In this document: positions 44,800 through 53,984 of the stretch, piece by piece | How positions within the stretch are numbered: the stretch's first letter is position 1 | Layout: every line of letters starts with the position of its first letter | Origin: Lachnospiraceae bacterium | GTDB taxonomy: Bacteria > Bacillota > Clostridia > Lachnospirales > Lachnospiraceae | Reading direction: 5' to 3' | DNA: 64,000 nucleotides | Assembly: GCA_014804695.1 (NCBI GenBank) | Contig: JAAUZJ010000004.1 | Span: 28,739 to 92,738, forward strand | Translations under genes and position numbers: made by a program | Notes under the pieces: model-generated | The model's database searches: none | What the model saw: the letters and a program-made list of their open reading frames with translations, nothing else | What the model was told of the DNA's origin: nothing

Positions 44800-45318
44800 A
44801 TGAAGCTTACAATCAAAGAAATAGCGGTGTTTGGAATGCTTGGGGCGGTTATGTATGCTTCTAAGATGATTATGGAACTCTTACCCAATGTCCATCTTTT
44901 GGGAGTGTTTACCATAGCATTTACAGTGGTTTATGGTAAAAAAGCATTGTACCCGATTTATACCTATGTGTTCTTAAACGGAATCTTATGCGGTTTTGCA
45001 GCATGGTGGATTCCTTATTTGTATATATGGACTGTTCTCTGGGGAGCGGTCATGCTTCTTCCAAAGAAAATGCCCAAAAAGGTACGGCCCATTGTGTATA
45101 TGACAGTTTGTGCGGCCCATGGCTTTTTATTCGGAGTATTGTATGCGCCGGCCCAGGCACTGATTTATGGGTTTAGTTTTGAAAAAACGGTGGCATGGGT
45201 TATTGCAGGACTGCCGTTTGACTGTATTCATGGCGTCAGCAATTTCTTTTGCGGGATATTGATCGTGCCGATCATTATGGTGCTTGAATTGGCGGAAAGA
45301 AGTTCAGAGAAAAGTTAA
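44800..45318 (+). CDS. ECF transporter S-component, probable cobalamin type
   Basis: A 172-residue membrane protein with about six helices, starting two bases after the lipoprotein stop. It has the N-terminal IAVFGMLGAVMYASKM, like the AxxxA motif that binds the ECF T-subunit, and WWIPYLYIW. The riboswitch and the DUF4430 neighbour suggest cobalamin or cobinamide specificity, as for CbrT-type components. It would share the ATPases and T-subunit encoded elsewhere. Confidence 0.85.
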   Translation: MKLTIKEIAVFGMLGAVMYASKMIMELLPNVHLLGVFTIAFTVVYGKKALYPIYTYVFLNGILCGFAAWWIPYLYIWTVLWGAVMLLPKKMPKKVRPIVYMTVCAAHGFLFGVLYAPAQALIYGFSFEKTVAWVIAGLPFDCIHGVSNFFCGILIVPIIMVLELAERSSEKS

Positions 45319-45333
45319 TATTATAAGATAAAA

Positions 45334-45385
45334 ATATGACTATCCGTCTTTGGTTCTCTATGAACTAAGAGTTGGATAGTCATAT
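45334..45385. terminator. bidirectional terminator
   Basis: A perfect 12-bp stem ATATGACTATCC / GGATAGTCATAT has a 28-base loop containing a smaller hairpin (GTTCTCTATGAAC). It separates the convergent ECF and amino-acid transporter genes. Confidence 0.75.
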
Positions 45386-45427
45386 TATATTTGTTTGATA
45401 ATTAATTATGTAATTTTGGCTATACTA

Positions 45428-46198
45428 TTATTCTGCTGTAGCAGTCTCTATATATTTTGCGCTAAGCTCAGAAACCGTACCGTCTGAGAGCATTTTTTCG
45501 ATTACGTTGTTGATCTTATCGAGAAGCTCGGTATTGCCTTTTTTAACTGCGATAGCATACTCTTCAGACTCAAAAGCAGAAGAGTCTTCTACGATTTTAA
45601 GACCTTCGTTGTCTTTGATATATTTCTGTGCGGTTGCGGAATCAATTACAACTACGTCACATTTGTCGTTTACAAGTTCCATGATAGCGTCGGTTCCCTT
45701 TTTAAATGACTCATAAGGATAACCCATATCGCCTACGCAGATTTCACCTGTGTAACCCTGGATTACGCAGATTCTCTTGTCTGCCATATCGGTTGCTACA
45801 GTGATATCGGAATCTTCTTTTACGATCATAACCTGTGTAGCAGTGTAGTAAGGGATAGAGAAATCAGCGGATTCCTTTCTTTCATCAGTTACGGTCATAC
45901 CTGCGATAACTGCATCAATCTGACCGTTCTGGAGCGCTACTAACAAAGATTCAAATTCCATGTTCTCAATAGCCGGTGTCATATCGTTTTCTTCGGCAAT
46001 CTGTTTTGCGATAGCCATATCGATACCATCGTACTGACCGATAGAACCGCTGCTTGCTACGAATTCAAATGGTGGGAACTCTGCGTTAGTACCAAATGTA
46101 AGCGTACCGCCGTCTTTGCTGCCACCGCATGCTGTGAGCGTACATACCATCATAGTTATGGCGAGTACAAGTGTTGCTGCTTTTGTTACTTTTTTCAT
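45428..46198 (-). CDS. amino-acid ABC transporter binding lipoprotein
   Basis: A 256-residue periplasmic-binding-type lipoprotein. It has lipobox LTACGG (Cys24) and the family-3 pattern FGTNAEFPPFEF, YDGIDMAIAKQIAE, DAVIAGMTVTDERKESADFSIPYY and CVIQGYTGE. It captures a polar amino acid (Gln, His, Arg or Cys type; the specificity cannot be read). It is the last gene of a minus-strand permease-ATPase-binding-protein operon. Confidence 0.94.
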   Translation of the reverse strand: MKKVTKAATLVLAITMMVCTLTACGGSKDGGTLTFGTNAEFPPFEFVASSGSIGQYDGIDMAIAKQIAEENDMTPAIENMEFESLLVALQNGQIDAVIAGMTVTDERKESADFSIPYYTATQVMIVKEDSDITVATDMADKRICVIQGYTGEICVGDMGYPYESFKKGTDAIMELVNDKCDVVVIDSATAQKYIKDNEGLKIVEDSSAFESEEYAIAVKKGNTELLDKINNVIEKMLSDGTVSELSAKYIETATAE

Positions 46199-46264
46199 AA
46201 TTATCTCCTCCTAAGATTAATATATTGTGTATACTAAGCCCTGATATTGGGCGTAATACCATAG

Positions 46265-46987
46265 CTACAGAACCTTACTTAAGAAAAGCTGTGTTCTTTC
46301 ATTCTGTGGATTGTTGAATATTTCTTCGGGTGTGCCGCTTTCCATAACCACACCCTGATCAATAAAAAGCACTCTGGTTGCGACTTCTCTGGCAAAGCCC
46401 ATCTCGTGAGTAACGATGACCATAGTCATACCGGACTTGGCAAGGTCTTTCATAACGTCTAAAACTTCTCCGACCATCTCTGGATCTAGTGCTGAAGTCG
46501 GTTCATCAAAAAGCATAATCTCCGGATTCATGGCAAGCGCTCTGGCAATTGCAACACGCTGCTTTTGGCCGCCGGATAATTGTGCCGGATAGGCGTCAGC
46601 CTTTTCGGAGAGATTGACACGCTCCAGTAGTTCCTGTCCTTTTTTAACCGCTTCTTCCTTTGTCATTTTCTTAAGGAGAACAGGCGCGAGAGTGATGTTT
46701 TCCATAATGGTTAAATGTGGAAAAAGATTAAACTGCTGGAATACCATGCCCATTTTCTGTCTAATCTTATTTACATTCACTTTAGGGGAATTAATTAACT
46801 CATCATCCACATAAATTTCACCTTCGGTTACATCTTCAAGCAGGTTTAAGCATCTTAAGAAGGTGCTTTTGCCTGAACCGGATGGTCCGATTATGACCAC
46901 AACTTCGCCTTGGGTGATATGCTCGTCAATTCCGTCAAGAACTGTCAGGTTATCAAATTTTTTATGTAGGTTTTTTACTTTGATCAT
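46265..46987 (-). CDS. amino-acid ABC transporter ATPase (GlnQ type)
   Basis: A 240-residue ATPase with Walker [10 protein letters not shown], the GlnQ-type [15 protein letters not shown], signature LSGGQKQR, Walker [14 protein letters not shown] and H-loop [12 protein letters not shown]. It is the energy subunit for the permease encoded just upstream and the binding protein downstream. The 14-base gap to the permease gene supports one operon. Confidence 0.95.
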   Translation of the reverse strand: MIKVKNLHKKFDNLTVLDGIDEHITQGEVVVIIGPSGSGKSTFLRCLNLLEDVTEGEIYVDDELINSPKVNVNKIRQKMGMVFQQFNLFPHLTIMENITLAPVLLKKMTKEEAVKKGQELLERVNLSEKADAYPAQLSGGQKQRVAIARALAMNPEIMLFDEPTSALDPEMVGEVLDVMKDLAKSGMTMVIVTHEMGFAREVATRVLFIDQGVVMESGTPEEIFNNPQNERTQLFLSKVL

Positions 46988-47001
46988 AGAGTGTTTCCTC
47001 C

Positions 47002-47700
47002 TTACCGGACATCGGATTTGCGTAGGCTGCTCTCAATTTTGTTAAGCAGCAGTGTTAGCATCTTAATCAGCACATAGTATATAATAGCGGTTCCGATAAG
47101 AGGCATGAATGCAATAAATGTGGCGCTCTTTATAAAATCGCCCGCTTTCTGGATATCCATAAGTCCTACATAACCGACAATAGCGGTCTCTTTGATAAGT
47201 ACAATGAATTCGTTACACAGCGCCGGAAAAATGTTTTTTACCGCCTGTGGAATGACTATTCTGGTCATTGTCTGAAAAGCATTTAAGCCCAGTGAGCGTC
47301 CTGCTTCAGTCTGCCCTTTGTCTATGGACATGATGCCTGCCCGGATGATTTCCGATACATAAGCCCCGGAATTAACACCGAAAGCTATTGAAGCAATGAT
47401 CCATTTATCAAGATTCACCGTGGCAAAGATAACGAAGTAGATGATCATAAGCTGGGTGACAGAGGGCGTTCCGCGTATAATATCTGTATATATGCCTCCT
47501 ATAAGTTTGAGCGGTTTTCTTTTTGACAAATTGCACATTGCAATCAGCATACCGATCAGAATACCGATAACAACCGCAAGAAGCGATACTTTTATGGTGA
47601 CACCGATACCGCTTACGAGTAACTTATAACGGTCTTCTTTGATAAAGCATCTGTAGAATAGATCGGCTAAATTAGATGCCCATGCACTAAATCCTGTCAT
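47002..47700 (-). CDS. amino-acid ABC transporter permease
   Basis: A 232-residue permease of the HisMQ family with about five membrane helices. It has the ATPase-contact EAA loop [22 protein letters not shown] and the N-terminal [20 protein letters not shown]. It is the first gene of the operon. On the minus strand a TATAAT lies about 50 bases upstream, with TTTTCA 17 bases further up as a weak -35. Confidence 0.94.
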   Translation of the reverse strand: MTGFSAWASNLADLFYRCFIKEDRYKLLVSGIGVTIKVSLLAVVIGILIGMLIAMCNLSKRKPLKLIGGIYTDIIRGTPSVTQLMIIYFVIFATVNLDKWIIASIAFGVNSGAYVSEIIRAGIMSIDKGQTEAGRSLGLNAFQTMTRIVIPQAVKNIFPALCNEFIVLIKETAIVGYVGLMDIQKAGDFIKSATFIAFMPLIGTAIIYYVLIKMLTLLLNKIESSLRKSDVR

Positions 47701-47817
47701 CTGTTTTTCATCCTTTCGCCATATGGTGAATTAATAAATCCTGAATCGCATTATATCATATGGAAGGAAAGTTGAAAAGTGTTAATGATTAAAAGTCGGA
47801 AGTCTGGCAGCATGTAG

Positions 47818-49149
47818 TTAATATGGAAGTCTGTATCGTGTGTTTTTTCCATTGCCTTCCTGAACCAGCAAATTTTTCTCACACATTTGTTTAAGTATAC
47901 GTCCTGCGGTGGTCTGGGCTGTGTCAAGGAGGATTTCTACATCTTGGCGGGCAATAGAACCGTTTTGGTACACTGATGACAGAATTTTGTCTTCTCTATT
48001 ATTTGAACCATTATAAATACAAGGACTTTGCATTACGATAGGAGTTGTTACATGTAAATCCTCTGCATTCAAGTTCGGTAAAGTGATTTTGAAGGCATTG
48101 TTCGTTGCCTTGATTTGCGGTGTTTTCCCTGTGCCTGTATATGCATTCATAATTTTTTGTATGCCTGTACCATATGCTTCTATCAATTCTAACCGGTAGA
48201 ATACATTAGCTAATCCGGGGTTTCGGCAGACGGATAGACCTAGCATAATGTCATCCAGAGTAATCCCCGGAATCAGCCCGCCTATCGAAACAAATTCGAT
48301 TCTGTCCACATAGATGCTGATTAATGTACTTGCGTGGAAAGAATAGTCCCGATGTACCAGTGAATTTAAAAGTGCCTCCCGGATTGCAACTTCGGGGTAA
48401 TCCCGATTATCAATACGACGTAGTTTATCAAATGTAGAATGTATCTGGTTACGCATATCGATATAATCGTAAATGTCCGTCAACTGTTGTAATAAAGAAC
48501 CGGAAAATTCACGGCGGTCTTTGAAGACATTTTGGTCTTTTCCCTCAAAAACGGCAGTTTTAGTGACATGTGTGCACTGTTCTGAGAGTAAAAGTCCCAG
48601 ATTTGTATAAATGCCGTCTGCACTTAATATTTTCAAGGTTTTCATTTGGGCCGGGGCAAAGGCAATGCGGCGTTGTTCAAATTCTCTGGCAGTTGCCTGA
48701 AAAGTCAGGTTCTGTTCTAAGGAACGCATTTCCTCAAAGCTGTCACCGTCTGTCTCTTTAATCATCTGACGGATAGCGGTATCGGTGGATGGAACGGAAG
48801 AAGTACCCTGACGGACATAAACACCGGACGGGCGCAGACCTTTTCCCGCGAGATAGTAGGGTCTGTCTGTGCCTCGTTGTACTGTTACTAAAACGACACA
48901 CTTGTCATTTTCTGCCACTGTTTCATAGTGTACGAACATGGTTACATCCGGTATTATAGAATCCCTGACCATGCTGCTGATTTGCTGTATCACGGCATCA
49001 GGATTTTCGACACCAATGATTTCACCATGATCATTGATGCCGATATATAGCTTTCCACCATCACAGTTTGCAAAGGCGATGATTTCTTTTTTGACATTAT
49101 CGGTAACGATTTCTTTAAATTCTATTGTTTCGCTTTCATGATAATTCAT
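47818..49149 (-). CDS. Schlafen/AlbA_2-type ATP-binding regulator
   Basis: A 443-residue protein. The N-terminal AlbA_2 domain covers about 1-115 (ESETIEFKEIVTDNVKKEIIAFANCDGGKLYIGINDHGEI). A HATPase_c_4-type domain covers about 220-365 (YPEVAIREALLNSLVHRDYS, VSIGGLIPGITLDDIM, RLELIEAYGTGIQKI), and a C-terminal winged helix follows (about 385-443). Proteins like this are annotated as RecG-like or as transcriptional regulators, and some act in stress or phage defence. AGGTG precedes the ATG. Its promoter and leader contain nine helically phased repeats, suggesting autoregulation. Confidence 0.88.
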   Translation of the reverse strand: MNYHESETIEFKEIVTDNVKKEIIAFANCDGGKLYIGINDHGEIIGVENPDAVIQQISSMVRDSIIPDVTMFVHYETVAENDKCVVLVTVQRGTDRPYYLAGKGLRPSGVYVRQGTSSVPSTDTAIRQMIKETDGDSFEEMRSLEQNLTFQATAREFEQRRIAFAPAQMKTLKILSADGIYTNLGLLLSEQCTHVTKTAVFEGKDQNVFKDRREFSGSLLQQLTDIYDYIDMRNQIHSTFDKLRRIDNRDYPEVAIREALLNSLVHRDYSFHASTLISIYVDRIEFVSIGGLIPGITLDDIMLGLSVCRNPGLANVFYRLELIEAYGTGIQKIMNAYTGTGKTPQIKATNNAFKITLPNLNAEDLHVTTPIVMQSPCIYNGSNNREDKILSSVYQNGSIARQDVEILLDTAQTTAGRILKQMCEKNLLVQEGNGKNTRYRLPY

Positions 49150-49170
49150 AAATACACCTCCGAGGCTATT

Positions 49171-49258
49171 CTATCCGTTTCAACCGCTTTCTAATCATTC
49201 TAACCGTATTCTGATGCAATCTAACCGCTTTCTAACCGTATTCTAACCGTTCTAACCG
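49171..49258 (-). repeat. nine helically phased CGGTTAGAA repeats
   Basis: On the minus strand, variants of CGGTTAGAA recur nine times with successive spacings of 9, 11, 11, 10, 11, 9, 10 and 10 bases, an average near 10 (one DNA turn). Five copies are intact (CGGTTAG), one is CGGTTGA-like, one CGGATAG and two are worn. The first two overlap the promoter and the rest lie in the leader of the AlbA_2 gene. This is an operator array for cooperative binding on one DNA face. Confidence 0.8.
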
Positions 49259-49268
49259 ATTTTGTCAA
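49240..49268 (-). promoter_or_regulatory. promoter of the AlbA_2 gene
   Basis: On the minus strand, TTGACA (49268-49263), 17 bases, TAGAAT (49245-49240). The -10 box is part of the second repeat unit, and the spacer includes the first. Transcription would start near 49233. Confidence 0.7.
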
Positions 49269-49380
49269 TGGTTGGAGGGAATCATTAGGATGTAACATAT
49301 AGATGCGATATTTAATGTAAAGTAATGGATTTTTTAGATAAAAAGGACTTGGGCAGTATACATAGAAAAATTTGCTTGTT

Positions 49381-49409
49381 TTGACAGTTTCCGTTTTGTA
49401 TAGTAAAAT
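49381..49409 (+). promoter_or_regulatory. DUF3842 gene promoter and structured leader
   Basis: TTGACA (49381-49386), 17 bases, TAAAAT (49404-49409). The predicted 65-base leader (about 49416-49481) includes GAGCCCGCGGGCTGAGA, which can form a short hairpin, but it is too short for a riboswitch I can name. Confidence 0.6.
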
Positions 49410-49481
49410 ACGACCAGTAATTAGGTTTCAGATACTTGCGAGGACTGAGCCCGCGGGCTGAGAGAGGAACAGGTTTGCAAA

Positions 49482-49895
49482 ATGAAAATATTAGTAATTG
49501 ACGCCCAGGGCGGCGGAATCGGAAGACAGCTTATCAGCGCAATTAAAAAGAATATAAAGACCGCAGAGGTTATTGCGGTAGGAACTAACAATGCAGCAAC
49601 TTCTGCAATGCTGAAAGCCGGTGCGGATGGTGCGGCAACCGGAGAAAATGCGGTAGTGGTTGGGTGCCGAAATGCCGATATAATTGTAGGACCTATAGGT
49701 ATTGCGATAGCGGATTCAATGCTTGGGGAAGTGACGCCTAAGATGGCGCTTGCCGTTGCCCAGAGCAGGGCTGTAAGAGTTTTAATTCCGTTTAGCCACT
49801 GTGACAATGTTGTTGTCGGGGTGTCGGATTATAGTGTTGAGCAGTTGATACAGGAGGCACTTGGACATATTAGAAAAATTGTGTTGGAAGATTAG
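49482..49895 (+). CDS. DUF3842 family protein
   Basis: A 137-residue soluble protein. The N-terminal ILVIDAQGGGIGRQLISAI is a Rossmann-like glycine-rich turn. It is followed by VIAVGTNNAATSAMLKAGADGAATGENA and ADIIVGPIGIAIADSMLGEVTPKMA. This is the pattern I recall for DUF3842, widespread in Clostridia and of unknown function. A nucleotide or metabolite ligand is plausible from the glycine-rich loop. It starts after AGGTTTGCAAA, has its own promoter, and is followed 17 bases later by a membrane protein gene. Confidence 0.82.
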   Translation: MKILVIDAQGGGIGRQLISAIKKNIKTAEVIAVGTNNAATSAMLKAGADGAATGENAVVVGCRNADIIVGPIGIAIADSMLGEVTPKMALAVAQSRAVRVLIPFSHCDNVVVGVSDYSVEQLIQEALGHIRKIVLED

Positions 49896-49912
49896 GAGAT
49901 AGGTGAGATAGT

Positions 49913-50296
49913 ATGAAATTATTAATATCAGCTGTTTGCGGCTTGCTTTCCCTTGTTATTGAATATGTAATAATCCTTCAGTTTTTTTCAATGCGCCCAT
50001 TCTTGGGAACTCCTGATTTTGCATGGATAACATTGAGGATTTTGCTGCCGGCCGGGGCTGTTATTCTTTTGCTAAGACAAACTGGGAAGATTCCTTCGGG
50101 ATTTATCTGGGTTGGTTTGTTCGTTCAGTATTTTGTGCTTTTCGTTTTTGCGGATCACTTTTCAGAACTTCCAGGAATGTCGCATGACGGGCTAGGTTTT
50201 TTTACATATGTATTTGATGTAGTAGTTTACCCGTTTGTTGCAACTTTGGTACAATTCATTGTTTTGTTTTTGAATGAGAGGCTGGAAAAGAAGTAA
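49913..50296 (+). CDS. small membrane protein
   Basis: A 127-residue hydrophobic protein with four predicted helices (about 3-25, 38-57, 63-82, 98-121), a short basic loop and a C-terminal NERLEKK. There is no recognised family. AGGAGATAGG precedes the ATG. It is probably co-transcribed with DUF3842 and of unknown function. Confidence 0.6.
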   Translation: MKLLISAVCGLLSLVIEYVIILQFFSMRPFLGTPDFAWITLRILLPAGAVILLLRQTGKIPSGFIWVGLFVQYFVLFVFADHFSELPGMSHDGLGFFTYVFDVVVYPFVATLVQFIVLFLNERLEKK

Positions 50297-50360
50297 TATA
50301 AATGTTGACTATATGTTTTAGTAGTTAAAAAGGAAAGGTTTAGAAAAAGAGGGATAAAAA

Positions 50361-51002
50361 ATGAGTGATATGAAAGCAAGACTTCACACCGGAGAACTTT
50401 ATTTTCCGGGAGATGACGAAATTATGAAAGAACAGATGGCTTATCAGGATCTGCTATGTGAATATAATCAGACTAAGCCGTCAGAAGTGGAAAAAAGAGC
50501 CGGACTATTAAAAAAGATGCTTGGCGATTGCGGTGAAGGCGTGTATATTGAAGCACCTTTTTATTCCAATTTCGGTGGACATAACTGTCATTTTGGAAAG
50601 TTAGTTTATGCTAATTACAATCTGACATGCGTGGATGATACTCATATTTATATCGGCGATTATACAATGCTTGGCCCGAATGTAACGATTGCGACAGCGG
50701 GACATCCGATTTTACCAGAGCTTCGCAAAAAAGGACTTCAATATAATATGCCGGTTCATATCGGGCAGAACTGCTGGATCGGAGCAGGCGCAATTATCAT
50801 GCCGGGCATAACTATTGGCGATAATGTGGTGATTGGCGCCGGAAGCATTGTGACCAAAGATATTCCGTCAAATGTGGTTGCAGTTGGAAATCCCTGCAGG
50901 GTCATGCGTGAGGTGGGCGAGCATGACCGGAAATACTATTTTAAAGACAGGGAAATTAACCATGATGAGTGGGGGATTGATTATAAAATAAATGCGTATT
51001 GA
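50361..51002 (+). CDS. maltose/galactoside-type O-acetyltransferase
   Basis: A 213-residue left-handed beta-helix enzyme that transfers acetyl from acetyl-CoA to sugars. It has the N-terminal maltose-acetyltransferase cap (MKARLHTGELYFPGDDEIMKEQ), hexapeptide repeats, the catalytic His in ATAGHPI, and NCWIGAGAIIMPGITIGDNVVIGAGSIVTKDIP. The exact sugar cannot be told. It has its own upstream region and ends before a hairpin terminator. Confidence 0.92.
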   Translation: MSDMKARLHTGELYFPGDDEIMKEQMAYQDLLCEYNQTKPSEVEKRAGLLKKMLGDCGEGVYIEAPFYSNFGGHNCHFGKLVYANYNLTCVDDTHIYIGDYTMLGPNVTIATAGHPILPELRKKGLQYNMPVHIGQNCWIGAGAIIMPGITIGDNVVIGAGSIVTKDIPSNVVAVGNPCRVMREVGEHDRKYYFKDREINHDEWGIDYKINAY

Positions 51003-51137
51003 AAACTAAATTAGCATATTGTATAATAAGCATCAACGGTCCGCACGAAGCGGATAACAGAGACAGAAGTCTCTTAATAAAATTAGTTTACATAATGCAA
51101 TATAAAATAATATATTTCCAACGAAATGTGTGTTCAG

Positions 51138-51180
51138 AAGGCATACGACTTTTTATGAAAAAAAGTTATATGCCTTTTTT
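51138..51180 (+). terminator. intrinsic terminator
   Basis: A long stem AAGGCATACGACTTTTT paired with AAAAAGTTATATGCCTT (mismatches near the middle) is followed by a T-run. It ends the acetyltransferase transcript. The rest of 51003-51263 holds no gene I can support. Confidence 0.7.
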
Positions 51181-51263
51181 ATGTTTGAATTAACTAAGTT
51201 CGTGTCTATGGAAAAACGTTTTATCATAGCCGGAAGCTTGATTAGAATGAAAGGACAGCATCA

Positions 51264-52892
51264 ATGAAAAAAAGCATTATTATTTTTTTAACAGTATATG
51301 CACTGCTTGGTCTGACGGCCTGCAGTGAGAATAGCAGGACTTCCGATGGAAAAGTAGATTATACCACTGAAACTACTTCAGGAATGAAAGAAGATTATAA
51401 CGTTGAAACAACTTACGGCAGTGACGCCGATACCGTCTTAAAAACCTTAATATACGGCAGCAGCGACTACACCCGCATTAATCCCGCAATGGACGAACAT
51501 GGAGAGATAAATATACTGCTTTTTAACGGTCTGACTGCACATGATGGCAGCAATCAGGTTATCCCGTCTCTTGCAAAGGATTGGTCTTTTGATGAGGCGA
51601 GCTATACATATACTTTTTATCTGGAAGAGGATGTAAAATGGCATGATGGGGAGCCATTTAGTGCGGATGACGTTAAGTTTACAATTGAAGCTATTATGAA
51701 CCCTGATAACGGTTCGGAAAATGCACCTGATTATGAAGATGTGGAAGAGATTGTGGTGGTTGATGAGCATACTGTTTCATTTAAACTTGCAGCTTCTAAC
51801 GTGGCGTTTCTGGACTATATGGCGACGCCTGTTTTGCCGAAGCATCTTTTGGAGGGCGAGAATATGCAGGAGTCTGACTTTTTCCGCGCGCCTGTTGGTA
51901 CGGGACCTTACAGGCTTGAGAGCTGGGATGAAGGGCAGGCGATTACGCTTGTAAAAAATGAGGACTATTTTAAAGGGGCGGCAAATATTGACAAGATCAT
52001 TTTTAAGATTGTCACAGACGATAATGCCAAAGCTATGCAGATGCGTTCAGGGGAACTGGATTTGGCGCTGCTTACGCCCAAAGATTCGGAAACATTTAAG
52101 GATAATGATAATTATGCTGTCTATAATATGAAGACGTCAGATTATCGGGGAATTATGTTTAATTTCCGGAATGAATACTGGACAGATAACTGCGACGTTA
52201 TTCCGGCGATTTGTTACGCCATGGATCGGCAGGCTATTTTGGATGCGGTTCTGCTTGGGCATGGTATTGTAGCTTATGGGCCTTTGCAGCGGAATATTTA
52301 TAATAATGAAAATGTAGAGCAGTATTCTTATAACCCTGAGAAAGCCAGACAGATTTTGGAGGATGCTGGATGTGTTATGGGAAATGCTGGTTTTTATGAG
52401 CGTGATGGTGAGGAAATTGCTTTTGTCATAAGTGTGGGTGCAGGAGATCAGGTCCGCCTTGATATGGCGCAGGCGGCGGCGCAGCAGCTTAGGGAAGTAG
52501 GCATTAACTGCAGTGTTGAGGTTCCGGCCAGAGTAGACTGGAGCGGTCAGATGGCTTATTTAATTGGCTGGGGCAGTCCTTTTGATGCAGACGACCATAC
52601 TTATAAGGTTTTTGGTACGGATAAGGGAGCGAATTACTCGGGTTATTCTAATGCAGAGGTTGATAAATATCTGCTTGAAGCAAGGCAGACCGACGACACT
52701 GGGAAACGGGCACAAGCGTATGCCAAGTTTCAGTCAGCGCTTGCTGATAACCCCGCCTTTGCATTTATTTGTTATGTTGATGCTGATTATGTTGCAGCTT
52801 CCAAACTGAAAGGTATATCGACTGATACGGTGATGGGGCATCATGGAGTAGGTATTTTCTGGAATGTAACGGAGTGGGATATAGCAGGTTGA
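51264..52892 (+). CDS. Opp/Nik-type ABC transporter binding lipoprotein
   Basis: A 542-residue family-5 substrate-binding lipoprotein. It has the signal peptide LLGLTACSEN (lipobox Cys20), then LKTLIYGSSDYTRINPAM, DWSFDEASYTYTFYLEEDVKWHDGEPFSADDVKF and APVGTGPYRLESWDEG. This family binds oligopeptides or nickel complexes. The gene heads a five-gene transporter operon that runs into larE-larB-larC, enzymes that need nickel, so a nickel-chelate ligand is likely. This is inferred from position, as the protein alone does not say. Confidence 0.88.
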   Translation: MKKSIIIFLTVYALLGLTACSENSRTSDGKVDYTTETTSGMKEDYNVETTYGSDADTVLKTLIYGSSDYTRINPAMDEHGEINILLFNGLTAHDGSNQVIPSLAKDWSFDEASYTYTFYLEEDVKWHDGEPFSADDVKFTIEAIMNPDNGSENAPDYEDVEEIVVVDEHTVSFKLAASNVAFLDYMATPVLPKHLLEGENMQESDFFRAPVGTGPYRLESWDEGQAITLVKNEDYFKGAANIDKIIFKIVTDDNAKAMQMRSGELDLALLTPKDSETFKDNDNYAVYNMKTSDYRGIMFNFRNEYWTDNCDVIPAICYAMDRQAILDAVLLGHGIVAYGPLQRNIYNNENVEQYSYNPEKARQILEDAGCVMGNAGFYERDGEEIAFVISVGAGDQVRLDMAQAAAQQLREVGINCSVEVPARVDWSGQMAYLIGWGSPFDADDHTYKVFGTDKGANYSGYSNAEVDKYLLEARQTDDTGKRAQAYAKFQSALADNPAFAFICYVDADYVAASKLKGISTDTVMGHHGVGIFWNVTEWDIAG

Positions 52893-52910
52893 GTGAGAAT
52901 GGGGATTTAT

Positions 52911-53918
52911 ATGAAGGAACTTTTAGAAATTAAAAATCTATCCGTTAGTTTTAACACTCCTAAGGGAGAAATACAGGCGGTGCGTGATGTGAGTCTTTCG
53001 CTGCATGAGGGCGAGGTGCTTGCAATTGTGGGAGAGTCCGGCTGTGGGAAGAGTGTTCTTTGCAAAAGCATTATGAAGCTGCTGCATGATAATGCTTATA
53101 TTAAAAGCGGAAGTATTCTGGTAGATGGCACTGATATAACGCATTATGGGAGAAAAGATATGGAGCGTCTGCGGGGCAGGGTATTTTCAATGGTATTTCA
53201 GGATCCTATGACTTCACTTAATCCTACTATTCCTATAGGCGAACAGATTGCCGAGGCGGTTAGGGTGCATAACCCTAAGATGAAAAAGGTTGATGTATAC
53301 AAGCGAGTTATCAGTATGATGAATTTAGTAGGTATTCCGGATGCGGAAGAGAGGTATAAGCTGTATCCCTATAGTTTTTCGGGTGGTATGAGGCAGCGAA
53401 GCGTTATGGCAATTGCGCTTGCCTCAGAGCCTAAAATCCTGCTTGCGGATGAGCCGACTACATCTTTGGATGTTACTATCCAGGCGCAGATTTTGGACTT
53501 ACTTAAGGCTTTGCAAAAGAAACTTTTAACAGCTACGATTCTTGTATCGCATGATTTGGGTGTGGTAGCGAGAGTGGCTGACAGGGTTGCGGTTATGTAT
53601 GCAGGAAAAATTGTGGAACTTGGCACTGTGGAGGATATTTTTTATGAGCCAAGGCATCCGTATACATGGGGGCTTATGCGTTCGCTGCCATCGATTGCAA
53701 AGGAGGGGCAGGAATTGTATACAATACCCGGTATGCCGCCGACAATGATCAATCCGCCTAAAGGAGATGCTTTTGCTTGTAGGAATGAGTATGCTCTGGC
53801 GATTGATTATGAGGAGATGCCGCCGATGTTTAGGATTAGCGATACTCATTATGCGGCAACGTGGCTTTTGGATGAGCGGGCTCCTAAAATAGCGCCGCCG
53901 ATTGGGAGTATTAGATGA
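52911..53918 (+). CDS. ABC transporter ATPase, OppD/NikD type
   Basis: A 335-residue ATPase with Walker A GESGCGKSV, FQDPMTSLNPT, signature FSGGMRQR, Walker B ILLADEPTTSLDV and the C-terminal oligopeptide/dipeptide extension (AVMYAGKIVELGTVEDIFYEPRHPYTWGL), but only a partial version of the usual Cys-rich Fe-S motif. I start at ATG 52911 after GGGGA; an in-frame GTG lies at 52893. It partners the OppF-like ATPase 66 bases downstream. Confidence 0.92.
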   Translation: MKELLEIKNLSVSFNTPKGEIQAVRDVSLSLHEGEVLAIVGESGCGKSVLCKSIMKLLHDNAYIKSGSILVDGTDITHYGRKDMERLRGRVFSMVFQDPMTSLNPTIPIGEQIAEAVRVHNPKMKKVDVYKRVISMMNLVGIPDAEERYKLYPYSFSGGMRQRSVMAIALASEPKILLADEPTTSLDVTIQAQILDLLKALQKKLLTATILVSHDLGVVARVADRVAVMYAGKIVELGTVEDIFYEPRHPYTWGLMRSLPSIAKEGQELYTIPGMPPTMINPPKGDAFACRNEYALAIDYEEMPPMFRISDTHYAATWLLDERAPKIAPPIGSIR

Positions 53919-53984
53919 TTGTGAAAATTCTGGCTATTGGAAATATATTTAGTAATCATTTAAAGTCAGATATGAAAGAAAGGC

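Noticed and set aside
49430..49480. TPP riboswitch upstream of DUF3842
   Set aside because: Only the GGGCTGAGA segment is present; the ACCTGATCTGG-like second half is missing and the leader is too short.
50999..51193. A 64-codon frame after the acetyltransferase
   Set aside because: It has no start site support, covers the terminator hairpin, and encodes an implausible sequence.
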